Of a stretch of DNA of 64,000 nucleotides, positions 25,201-38,000 are shown in pieces (within the stretch, counting starts at the first letter, position 1; each line of letters opens with the position of its first letter). The notes beneath the pieces were generated by a model. It was not told the origin of the DNA and did not search any database. It saw only the letters and a program-made list of their open reading frames with translations. The DNA comes from Strongylocentrotus droebachiensis (lineage: Eukaryota > Echinodermata > Echinoidea > Camarodonta > Strongylocentrotidae). The DNA lies in NCBI GenBank assembly GCA_035222895.1, contig JAVYIG010000098.1:1-64000 (forward strand). The letters run 5' to 3'. The translations under genes were made by a program, and so were the position numbers.

Positions 25201-28200
25201 TAATAGGCTTTTGTAAGAGATTTTATCAATACTGATATCAGCACACTACGTCATTACCTATCATCTCCAATTTCTAAATACTTTTAGGCAGATTAGAAAT
25301 ATGTAATGAATAAAATAAAATAAGATTAACATCATTTATTCAGGTATCCATGAGATATAGCGCAAAGACGCATGAATGAATTTCGATTCTTATGTCATAT
25401 GTTTAACTTCTGATCTTTCTTGTTCGGGTTCTAAAAATGTAGTATTGAGATTTAATCGATCAGGGTATCATTGGCAGGATTTACTTTGATAATAAGTAAC
25501 AAACGTTAGAAATCACCTTTGAGGAAGGAGCAAGACCGGCAATTTCCTGATAGAAATCATCATGTAGACATCCATTATACCCATTTATCGTCAAATCGGT
25601 GAGACAAGGCTGAAGACAGAGAAACTTGGCTAGGTCACGTGATGCTGATGGAGTATTTCTTTCTAGATCACTAACTCTTATCGATAACTTTTGAACCTGT
25701 TAAAAAATGTAAAATGACAATGGAAATGATACTATTGATGATAATAATTACATTTATGATAATGATACCGCAACTACTACTACGACTACTACTACTAGCT
25801 ACCACACCTACAAATAATGGCAATGTGTTTCTTTAATCTAGTGATTGTTATAGTACAAGGCAAGACAAAATTCAGTCTTTCCAAATCACTGTTTAAACCT
25901 CTGCGGGAGAAGAATTAGGCCTGTTAAAAAAATCAACTGTAATCTAGTGAAACATATTAACTCTTGCTAAATATAGCTTGTGTTTAACTTTCTGTAGAAA
26001 TACTACAAACACTTACAAACGTGCGCTGGAGAAGCATTAGGACTGTTAAAAAAAACATATTCAGATCCCTTTGGTATATAAACAGGCTTGATAACCTATT
26101 GAATGTTATCGTGATTCCCTTACCCCCTCCCCCAACCTATTTCATTTCATTTATTTTATTTTTCATATTTCCCATGTTGCATATAGGCCTACATTTAAAA
26201 AGTAAAGTACAAGTTGTTTTTTGTGTGATTCAACATGTATTGATTTAACTGAGAGAAATATGATGGGACCTACATGAAAGCAAGCTTGTAAAGCTGTATG
26301 CCCCAGTGAAATAGGGGCCTACAGCTATCAGATGAGGACGTTTTTCCCCGCGAAATAGAATAGCAATTTTAATTTCTGTTGTAATGCTTAGCTTACAATC
26401 ATTCTCAGAAGGTGATATATCGTTGATTTAAGATTGATTTACAAAGGAAATCATCGTTGGTGTATGCATACTTATAATTGGCTTTTGTAAGTGAGTTTAT
26501 TACTATATCAGCACATATTCATATATCATAAGAATTTAAGTCTACGTCATTACATAACATCTCCAATTTCTAAATAGTCTTAGGCACGTTAGAAAGATGT
26601 AAAGAATAAAATACAATATGATTAACATCATTAATTCACGTATCCATGAGATATAGCACAAACGAAGATCCCTCCCGTCGGACTCTATGATCTAGAAACA
26701 CTCATCTGCAACATGTAGGAAATCTGTCGACATGTACCCCAAAAGAAGAAGAAGAAGGCAGCAAGTCATAATCTTGCTATGCAGACATTAATAAATCTTT
26801 TTTAACCTTTTGTTATTTAGGTGGGGGGGGGCGATTCCCTAGAATATCTGAAAGATGATAGCTTTCCATTCAAAAGTATTTCATTGATCATGCATGATGT
26901 AATGAACATGTTTACGGTGTCTCATGAAATAAACCAATGAATAAGCTGTATTTTCTACAATATTCTCTTTAAAGCTAAGTTCAAATAAATTAAAATTTAC
27001 TAAGAGAACAGAAAGTCCCTATTTCTTCCAAATGTTTAACTTTTGCAAATGCGTTTAAAAAACCTCAAATAAATTGAGGCTTAATTAATATAAAAGAGAC
27101 TGATGAAACTTATGCATATAAAATACGGAGCAAAAGAACAATAAAAATAATAGTTTTGTTACTTATAATAATAAGAGTAATCATAGTTCTAGACTTTTAC
27201 TTTCCAATGAGTGTAGAACGATTAAACGGAGAATAACAAATAATTATCATGAATATCCTTGATATATAGCCTAAACACGTCTTAATCTTGTTAAACCCCC
27301 TTTTTTGTTGTGAATTTCAAAGTGCTGTGTGATTACATCCAACAAACAAGGTATCAATGCCAAAACGAATTTCGACAGAAAAGTTACAAATGTGTTAAAA
27401 ATCACCTTTGAGGAAGAGGATGAGTTAGCAATCTCATGGTAGAAATCATTATGTAGCCATAGTTGCCCATTAGAGTTCGATATGGTCAAGTCGGTGAGAC
27501 AAGGCTGAAGACAGAGAAACCTAGCTAGGTTACGTGATGTTGTTGGATCGTGATTCCCAAGACAGCAATCTTGTAGGTACAACTTTTGAATCTGTTTAAA
27601 GTGAAAAAGGACGATGGTAATGATGATGAAGATAATCTTTTACGATAAAAGTAATAATAACGACAATAATAATAATAAAAAAAGACCTTGCTGCTACCTT
27701 GCGTCTGCCTTAGTATTTGTCAAAAAGCCACGGCCGCCGCAGGGACTCCATGCGACAGTGCATCATCATTTCAAAGGCCGTACGGCAGTCGCAGATTTTC
27801 TGTCTCCACAAATTCAAAATATGCCGTGCGGCTACCCTAACATATGTGACCGCTACCGTATGTGACCGTGGGAATGCTGCGGCGGTCCTATAATTGCTAT
27901 TGGCCGTAAATATTTTAGACCGCACGACCGCCGCGGCAAATGTGACCTAGGCATACCTTCTCATTCACATTTACGAAATATCTAGCAACATTTAATATTT
28001 CCGTTAGAAGAAGTGGCGGCTACTACTATGACACAATTATAACTACCTTAGAATCTATTTGTGTTTGGTTTTCCTCCGAAAACCAAGCATCGGGGAAGAT
28101 GGTCGCATACGTCAGAATCAACTCCTGGATGGATGTCCGATGGCACAGAGCATCCACTAAACTGGCTGACATTTTTTTGCATGTGAGATGCTTCTGAGCC

Positions 28201-28980
28201 TGTAACAAATAATATAGAATTCGGTAACAAATCAGATGTAATACTTCAATCACACCGAGACGACACGAGACCGACAACAGACCGCTCAAACAATTTCATT
28301 AACCGAATTTTATAACGTCAGTCGGTGTGTAGTCAGTTTTGGGGTATAAATGAAGTATTAATGACTTAAGTTTATAATTCAAGAGGTACAGTCATAATTA
28401 TGAAATTTTTATCGCAGGGCCCGTAGTGAAAATAGACCTTGTTGAATTGATGCAATGACAAAATTTGATGTACAAACAGGTAAGAAAGTTTTGAGCAGAA
28501 GCTCTATTTCTCCAAATTTGTTATTTAAATACAATCGTCCTTTAGATTGGGATTTAAAGGAGGTAACCTCCACCCGGCATATAAGATCTGCATATTATTG
28601 AAGGAATAATGATTATTATTGAGAAATGACATATATTCTCCATCCGGTTAATGTCGATAATGCATGTATCTAGCTCTCCAGGATCTGCGTGCGTGTTTTT
28701 TTCAATAATTATTTTGTACCCTCGAAACAATTGTTGTTGTTGCTCAAAAAGTTTAACAATAAACAGGATAAGCCCAAAATTACTCGGCTTAACATATGTA
28801 AATTGGGTTTTATTACAGTTGCAAACAGGTCTGGGATCCTTAATCTCATAGTGTTTCATAATCATATGTTATGTAACAGTACTAAGCACAGGTGCAATAA
28901 TATTAATGTCTATTACAAAGAAATGTTCTGAATGAAATTGTATATGCACCATCTCATACTGAACGGTTACTCTCTTCCTT

Positions 28981-29019
<39 letters not shown>

Positions 29020-32000
29020 TTCTGCCTTTCTCTCTTTCTTTCTCTCTCTTGTCTCTTCTCTTTGACATCCAGTATGATCTCCGGTTAGTTTATGTCTGCT
29101 ACCACAAATCTAGTTTTTATTATTGCAATATTAATTATTGATGAATAATTGATTTTAGATCGTGGAGGTGATTTGTTTCTATTTATATATCATCGCTTAT
29201 TGTCATAAACATTTTCAAGAAAATATTTAAGTTAGTATTGTCTGTTGGGAGCCAGAGGAGTACAAATAATACAAATAATTCCTCTGGCTCTCAACAGAGA
29301 GAGTAAATTATATTACATAGTTATGTTATTTATAGTTATTTGTTTAAGATATGTTAATTTATTGTTATGTTTTATACAAATGTAATTTGTTAGACGATTT
29401 GTATGCCTTCCTTTTATTTGTGCATGACAATAGAGAAATTCAATTCAATTCAATTCTATTCAATTGCATACATTTGCCTCAAAAACAATGTTATACCCTG
29501 GTTATACACTCTATATATTACCTGGTCATGTTGAATCTTAACCTTCATCCTGTTTTCCATGTTGATAGCTGACACAATGTGGTCGATCTCCTCATCAGTG
29601 TAACAGTGAGTGACGCTGCACAGACACGATCAAAGAGTCATTACAACATAGGTATGTACTTTTAGAACCCCTTTTTTTTTGGCCAGTTTTTGAGGAAACA
29701 TTTCGCGGGCGGGTGAGTTCGCGCGTCTCTTGACTCTCTGAGAGCGGACATGTGCAGGATTTGATGCACGTTGTTGATGGTCTATTACTTAATTTATACT
29801 GGGAATTTTGCTCAAAAAGCCTAGCTTTTCTGAAATTCCCTTTTTCCCCCTCTCAGTTAAATCAAACAATATAAAATATTTTGTCTTATTCTCAAACTTA
29901 ATGTACTCTGTAAACTTATTTTATTACAAACATACTTGTCAGTATTTCGTTACTTGTATAATTCATTTGTTCTATTATATATTGTATTACTGTATGGTTT
30001 ATATAATGTCATTTAACTTGTGGATATTTAAGTGGAAAAATGAATAAATCAATCAAATCAAATCAACGACTCAGCTAGCGGGTGAATAAGCGGGAGGTGG
30101 GGGGGGGGGGGGGGGGTAAGAGCACTTTTTTTTTTTTTTGGTCCCGGAAATTGGAAAATCATGCCGACCGATATTTCGTTCAGTAGGGGAGGGGTAAGGT
30201 CACTTTTTTGTCACCCTTTAGCACCAAAAAGAAAAACAAATTGAGAGGGAGGTTTCCTCCAAAACACACACATAAAAGAAATTGAGGGGGCGTTGACCCC
30301 CCCCCCCCCCTTTTCCCCCTTGCGTATGCGCCTGGACGACACAACTCCCACAACTATCAGGGTCGTTTCGTTACATCTCGTTTGCCAGTCGTGGCATTAA
30401 ATCGCCGCTCCATGCTACCATATGACCAATGGTACTATTTGATTCGATATATGCAACTTTATAGTCCTATCTACCAAAAAGGAATTTCAATATATGTAAC
30501 AAAATTAATGTTCAAATGTGGCTAGCTGAAGGTCGGGGACACATTTGTATTGACATTTGGTCACGACACTATACTACCATACAACATCCATCTTCCAAAT
30601 GTTATATTGACTTTTAAATTGTACGTTTATATGTCTTACCATAAGTTTTTCAAGTTGTGATGTTGTTTGAGAGAGCTCAGTATAGTTTTACAACGATTGT
30701 TTCCAATCACGAGGTTGTGAAATTCGAGGTTGGTAAGTCGTGGAAATGTGTTCAGGAGCGCTTGTTTCAGAGAGGAGGGATCTCCAACCAGAGGAACATG
30801 ACATTCTTCATCCTCTTTTGTATTGTCATTTCTGGTTTCGGCCGTGGCGAATGACAACCCTTTAAGCTCAGAATGAGCTAAGGATTCTACGATGTCAGGG
30901 GACACTGTTTGGAGAGAAGTAAAGGATAGGTGTTCAACATTTGGAAATAGCGTCTCCACAGTGAAGCCGTGCTGCAGTAGGTCGCTCAGGAACCGATGAT
31001 TTATGTGAAGTTTACATATCGAATGACCGCACGCTGCAACCTATGTAAAAAATAGGATTAAACAAACGTAGATTATTATTATGAGATAATCTTTAGGGTT
31101 AAGGAAATTAGTTATGGAATAACAATCTTGTAGATAGAAAAATAATCAAAGAAAACTTTACACAAATGTGTGAAGTTATAAGAATCACCATCAGTCTTTG
31201 TAATTTCCTAGCTGTGTGGTATCAGATGGATTAGCAAAATGAACCTGAAATGAATAGAAATCGAATTTATTGTTATCAATATAATCTGTCGTTGCTCTAT
31301 GATTATTTCCTTGTTTTCCTTTGTTTGTTTGTTTTATTTATCAGTTTTGTGAGCAATTTTCAATAGTTCGTTCACAATTTTCGCTGCACTTCAAACCCTA
31401 ACTACATTTTGTAATGATTATGATAACATGTAATATAATGTGAGGTAATAGGATATAATGAAAGATGATATAATACAACGTAATATAACATAATAAAATA
31501 TAATTCAATTCAATTAATTTTATTTGCACATTTGATAAAAATCACAATAACAAACATAGACAATACAAAGTCAATTCCAACAAATAACACAACAGAACAG
31601 AAGTATCAAAATATGGGGGGACGACGAAAAAAGGCCAAATGCCTATCAAAGGCTTGTCCCTAAACTTGTCCCTAAACCAGGATCAAAACCGTGTCGATGT
31701 GCTATGTAAGTGCCCTTTTGTGGGGCATTAATCCTCATTACTGTCATGTATGACTTAAGGGTGTAGGTCCCCTATTTGATAAGCATAGAAGCATACACAT
31801 GCTTTAGCAGTCACGCAAAACACACATTTGCAAATTATTATTCAATAAAATCTGAGAATGTATATTTTTATCTAGATCTATTATTTTTAAATTATTTTTA
31901 AAATAATTCCATAAATTGGGGTAAAACAAAAATATTCCACCTATATGAGCGACAGTGTATATCATGAATTAAATAACGGGTCATTAAAACACGCACAAAT

Positions 32001-35000
32001 TAGCGCATTATCCTAAAATATTCAGTTTTTGTCAGGATCTAATTTTTCTTTTACCAACTCTGGCACACACATTATAGAAAGGGCGGAGTACTAAATTGGA
32101 AAAATTGGTTGATGCACTATGCCCATTACATTCCCCATATAAAGTTTATAATTTACACTGAAATTTTGCCGGTAATTTGATATTTTGTAATAAATGTGAA
32201 ACTGGTGGATGGCCTCCGGAATACCCCGCAGTGGTAACGCGGTTCGGAGCATGGAACTTCCAAGCCAAGTGGAATGTTACACATCTCATTGTAACGCTTT
32301 AGAACTCACGAATGCGTTTGAATAAATTACAAGAGTTACCACTCCTTTCTTTCACCTCCCTGCTTTAGGAAAGGTAGACCAAATAGTATACATGTAAATA
32401 CCAATTTCTGTCAGTTCTCGTTTGAATAAAATTACTCACCTCCACTGAGCAGGCTCCAGAGGCTAGCTCTGTGTAAAAACTTCCATCAAAGCGATTGTCT
32501 TGTAGCGTCAAATCCCTCATCCTAGGGATGTTATTCAAGAATTTAGCTAGATTACGCGATCCATGCTCCTCAGATATTTCCATCGATATAAGTGACAGTC
32601 GTTCAACCTATAATGGTGATGATTATATTTCATAGATAATACATTTTTTTGATAAAAGAATTTTCAATACTCATGCTTCTTCAAAACTATAGTAAGTAGG
32701 GGACGTATTAAAAACAAACAAATACTGCATATAAATTTTAAAAGCATATCAATTCTCCTTAACCCTTACCTACTTCAAAATATTTCCCACATGAAGAAAT
32801 GTGTGTGTAGGGTATTTAAGGCTCTATGTTTTAGCCAAAAAAAATCATATAAGTATATATTTACGCTAGATATATGGCACACTTATTTGAACGTGTTTTG
32901 CTCCAAAGAGTGGTCATTCTTTTTCAATTCTACCAAGGGCAAAATACTCCCATGATATTCATGCTTTTATAGTTTTCAAAATATTAAAAAAGCAATACCA
33001 ACATTATTTTCCAAGCTATATATTAATATTAATGACCCCCGGGGCCCTGATGTACCTTAGCTAAGCTGTACAAATTGTGACAAATTTTGAGGCTTTAAAC
33101 TGTGAAACTTTCCATTGTTGGTCACTCTTGAACCTAAAGCGCTCTGTAGATTTAACTCATCATAATTATACTACATTTAATACACATTCTTTTGCTTTTC
33201 ATTTGTTCTGCTATTCATATATTTATGGATGCTTCCTTCCCTGGTGTGTGTGGTGATGAAGTATTTTATTCAGACGCCATTATCCTTTTTAGTACAATTG
33301 CCAGAACGCAAATCGCATAAATAAGTTGGTGCTGTTTTAGAGTTTATGTTTTGGCATAAATGATATAGATTTGTTAACTGCTATATTTTGATACATTTTA
33401 ATAAAAGAGTTATAATCATGCTTCTGTTATAAAGTTTGTATCAAATACGATTTCACCTTCACATCTATGATTTTCCCTCATTGAAAAGTAAATTGATTTA
33501 TTATTCAGTTAAAAAGTCTTTCCAACTAGAGCTTGGTGCATGATAACATAGTGTAAAAGTTCGCCTGGTACGTCATATTTTCAAGAGAAAGGCTTCACCC
33601 ATGCTAAAAGGGATTACATCGAGCAAAGACTATCTTCATTTATATATCTCTTGGACACTTTCGTAAGGAAGGGCAGAGATACCTCTATTTTGTCAGATTA
33701 CATACACTACTTAATCTTTGGGGTTAGATTTCCTTTAATGGCCTGACGGCATGGAACCAAAGTAAATTGTGGCGAAATAAAGTCGCAGTCGTAATAAGAA
33801 GAAAAAATGCTTTATCTTTCTCCACTCTTTTTCTGTCTTTCTGTCTTCTTCCTTTGTATTCTCATTTCCTTTTCCTTTCTGTTTCCGTTTATTTTCCCCG
33901 ATTTCCCTCCCCCATCAGTACTAAAGAACTAGTGCATCATTTCATACATGAGATTTGGCAATCTTTCTTCACATAATATCGACCGTATTCTGTAAGTTCT
34001 CGCTTAAATAGAATTGCTCACCTCCACTGAGCAGGCTCCAGAGGCTAGCTCTGTATAAAACTGTCCATCAAAGCGATTGTCTTGTAGCGTCAAGTCCTTC
34101 AGTCTAGGGAGGTTATTCAAGAATCTAGCCAGCTTATGTGATGCATGCTCATCGGATATTTCCATCAATTTAAGTGATAGTCGTTCAACCTATGATGGTG
34201 ATGAACATATGTCAAACTATTTCTTCTTCATCAATAACTCTCATACTTAGACACACAAAGAAAACATAAGAAAAATAGAAATCTGTATAGGAACTATAAT
34301 TGAAATGCAAAACTAATTAGCATTAACAATAACGAATAATCTTTGAAATAGATATAGTCTTAACTAGAGAAGTAATACATGTTGCTAACCATTCCCTTTT
34401 GTAAGAAAAACAAATTTTCCAGAAAGGTTCGGAGCGCGTCGAACATCAAAAACTGAAGTTACTACACTATTTCATAGTCACCTTATTTGTCAAATGCGGA
34501 TAACAAAAGGGAAAGATATTGTAAAACTTTGAACAACTAAGGCCGCGTTCATGCTTTTTGACGGCCAGAATCAGGCATCTGTTACGTGTTTAGTTTAAAA
34601 CACGCTTGCGTTCATGCTCACTTTTGTAGAATCACCGAAAAACGGCGATCACGAACGCCGATCGTAAACTCACAAAAAGATGCGTTTACAATTGTAAACG
34701 CGTTTAAATGGGGTCAACGCACTGACCTCTAGTGGGTCTACGTAGCATGCACAGTGAAGGTCACACAATGCCACACAAGGAGAATTGCCTGGATGAGCCA
34801 GAGAAGTAAGCATGAACAGCTACACCGTGGAACTGCGATCACGATGAGCGTTTACGATGAGCGTTTCAGATCGCTCATTCTACCTTCAAAATCAAGCATG
34901 AACGCGCCCCAAGACATTATAAAAATGTCTGGAGAGGGCCGTTGGTATATATGTTTCTGGGAAAAGTGATGTTTTTGCAACCCCTCCCCCCCCCCCCCCC

Positions 35001-38000
35001 CTCCTCCCCCGGTCCCTTTTCAGATAATTCTCACTCCGCCCAACTTTGGCTCATTTATATTCTCTATAAGGATTTCCTATACCTTTGACATCTTGAATTT
35101 ACTCTCCAGGGTGCCATAGAAGTCGTCATGGAGTGCCGTGCCATTGAATTCCAATGCCGTTAATGCTGTAGATGAGCAGATGACGTCTGCTAGGTCACGG
35201 GAAACTGTCGGACCACATGATCTTCTACTCAGTATCAGAGTTTCCTAAAAATAATACGAAATGTGCTATTATAACTTACGTCTACCTAACTGTCTTGCAA
35301 TAGTTTGTTGGAGAATAGAACAATCCAGCGTTTATAAGACCTAGGGTTTCATTAAACTAAAGACAGAAAAATCATATCTTTTTCTCATAAGATCATTTCT
35401 TTCATAAAAGAGAAATAATCTCAGATATATAAATTACAAGGGGTCTGTTGCGTTTCTTTGATAGTTCCCAGTCAACATTCCAAAATCATAAATACAACAA
35501 AAATAAGTTGCGTATGACAAAACATTTCCTCAAAGAATTAATTCCTAGAAGATAAATCATTTAATATAATAAAATGTGATGTTTTATTTTTTCATGAAAC
35601 ATTACTTTTTTTTAAGTTGGGGCATTTTTTAGCAACTTTTCAACTGCTCTCACCATCGTTAACTTTCCCATGATGAACAGATATCCAGACACAGTATGCG
35701 CTGACATCTTGTTGTTGATTTCTAATGACTTTTGTTCTGCAAAGAGGTGCTGTCCGACAACTTTTGCTGAGTCTTCATCGTACGCTTCGAAGGTGATATC
35801 AACTAGAATGCCATCGTTTGTGTTATCCATTAGCTTGTTGGTAATATCAGAAGCAACATTCTTAGCTCGAGATGCAGTAAAGTATAGAAGGTAGCGGAAC
35901 TCTTCTGGTCTGTGAACTACATCATTAACGGACTGTTCATACTGCTCGTGGTCAGACTCAAAAAGAGAGGCAAGATACATACCGGCTAAGTATTCCTGGA
36001 ACAACTTGTGAGGGAAGAAGACGCTCGAGGTCACGGGATTTGTCTCACTCAGACGCCTGTCCTGTCTTGGCACTATAAGAATTTCTCGACTCAGTACTCC
36101 TATTCTACAACATGCCTCCATTTCTTCATCATATCCGCTGAAATCATTTTCGGTATATGTCAACCTTTTCTTTAAAACTCCAAAGTAAGCAAATTGTCCA
36201 ATTTGTAATAGGTAGTTATTTATTTTCTCGCTTGTTAGAATTTTAACATTGGGGTTCTTGTGTTGTTTTGTTAAGTAGTGGTCTTTGAGGCAAATAATCA
36301 TGGCATTGAACAGCTGGGAGAAGGTTTTAAGTTTCCGAATAATATTTCGTTTGTCGGCATCAGAATGCCGCCACAAGATACAAAGCATTGCTATGTAAAG
36401 TGGGAATGGTGCCATATTTTCTTGAATCAGGTCATTGCTTTCTATATACATTATCAATTCATGTCCTTCCAGCGGCTCTTCCTGAAAATATTTAGTAATA
36501 TACGTTGAAATATTTTCTTTATCAAACCCAGCTACGGCCAGAAAAGCAAACGTTTGCATCATAAGTTCGTGGGATTTGAAAGGAACTGCTCTCCACGGGC
36601 GGGTTGTCACCAGGACTCTACATTCCACATATCGCTCTGAACGAAGAATCTTGGCGATGGCTGAACTCTCTTTGAGGATATCACCTTCATACTCGTCTAG
36701 TCCGTCAAATATGATAAACACTTTCGAAGGGGCAGACAGTATGTATTTATCGATCTGGCACGGTTGAACCGTGTTGCTATCTGACAGATATGTCTTTGCT
36801 ATATCCCCTACAGTCTGACCTTCCTTGGTGTTGCAAAGAGGAATAACCAGAACCCAGTCGAACTCTTTAAACTCCTTAGTTCCTTTCGACCAGTCCCATG
36901 CGATCTTCGAGCAGAATGTCGTCTTACCTACTCCTCCTTCGCCTTCCACCATGAAACGTTTTGGATATACGTCATTGACTTTTGTTGTAAGTAGTTCTGT
37001 GTAGTCTAAGGGTGTCTTCTGTGTGGTTCCCTGTTCGTTTCTGAGCAGAACTAAATTCGTGTAAATCCTTTCGAACTCTAAAATGGAAGTGAAGTCAAGT
37101 GGATCTGTCTTGATCTTGCATAACCGTGTTCGGTAGAAAGTTTTGAAGTCCTGAGCACATTGATCTACCTGTTCTTTTGTAAGTGGTTGTGTTTCGTCCT
37201 CTAATTTTGATTCTGAGTAAGTAATTTACACGGATAAAAACAAAATATTTATTACATATTTTTCAGCAAATTTTTCTTCTCTAAAACATATTATTTGTTC
37301 TTTTCCTAAACATTCATCTACCTATCATCTTGCTGACGACAACTTGAAGCATTGTCTAAAAGAAAGATTGAAACCTTTCTGAAGATGTTTGATCACCGTG
37401 TGTATCTTTCAAAAGAAAAATAAAGTTATGTTCATACTGTGCACTTTTAGATTTAAACAAGTATTTATAATGTACAACCATATATTAGCATCTCAATCAT
37501 TGTTTTCTTATCACGACTTTAGAAGCTTCATTTCTATAGGGAGATACTCTAGATTGTCTCAAGACGTTACATAAGTACCTACTCACCTTCTTGTGTCGTT
37601 TCCTGGTGATGGCTAGTACCTGTATTGAAAGGGTAAATTGAAAATAGGATAATTGGTCATGGGAGGGAACGACACTCTCGATCGAGCTAGTACTGACTCG
37701 CTACCAAATACCTCGCTTGAATTAATTCAAAATAAAGAAAAAAATGGTGGGCTTAAAATGTTATTTTTTTCAGAGGGAGAGGGATACATCCCCAAGCCCC
37801 CAAATAGAAGCACTAGAAAAATAATGATTTATCTGGCTCAGAAGTGATTCTTTTTCTGGATTGATTATACGAGAAATACATCATTATGCCCTTGATTAGA
37901 TAATCTATTTCCATAGGAATGGTAATTTCAAGAAAACACATTTGGATTAGGAAACAAAAAGAGAGAATAATCAAATAAAAAAGATAATAGATTATCAGGA

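Noticed and set aside
29543-29615. VTHCYTDEEIDHIVSAI as a PLP-enzyme C-terminal exon
   Set aside because: The wording resembles aminotransferase tails, but its phase fits exactly between two LRR exons and the neighbouring residues give an LRR strand (LKNLC).
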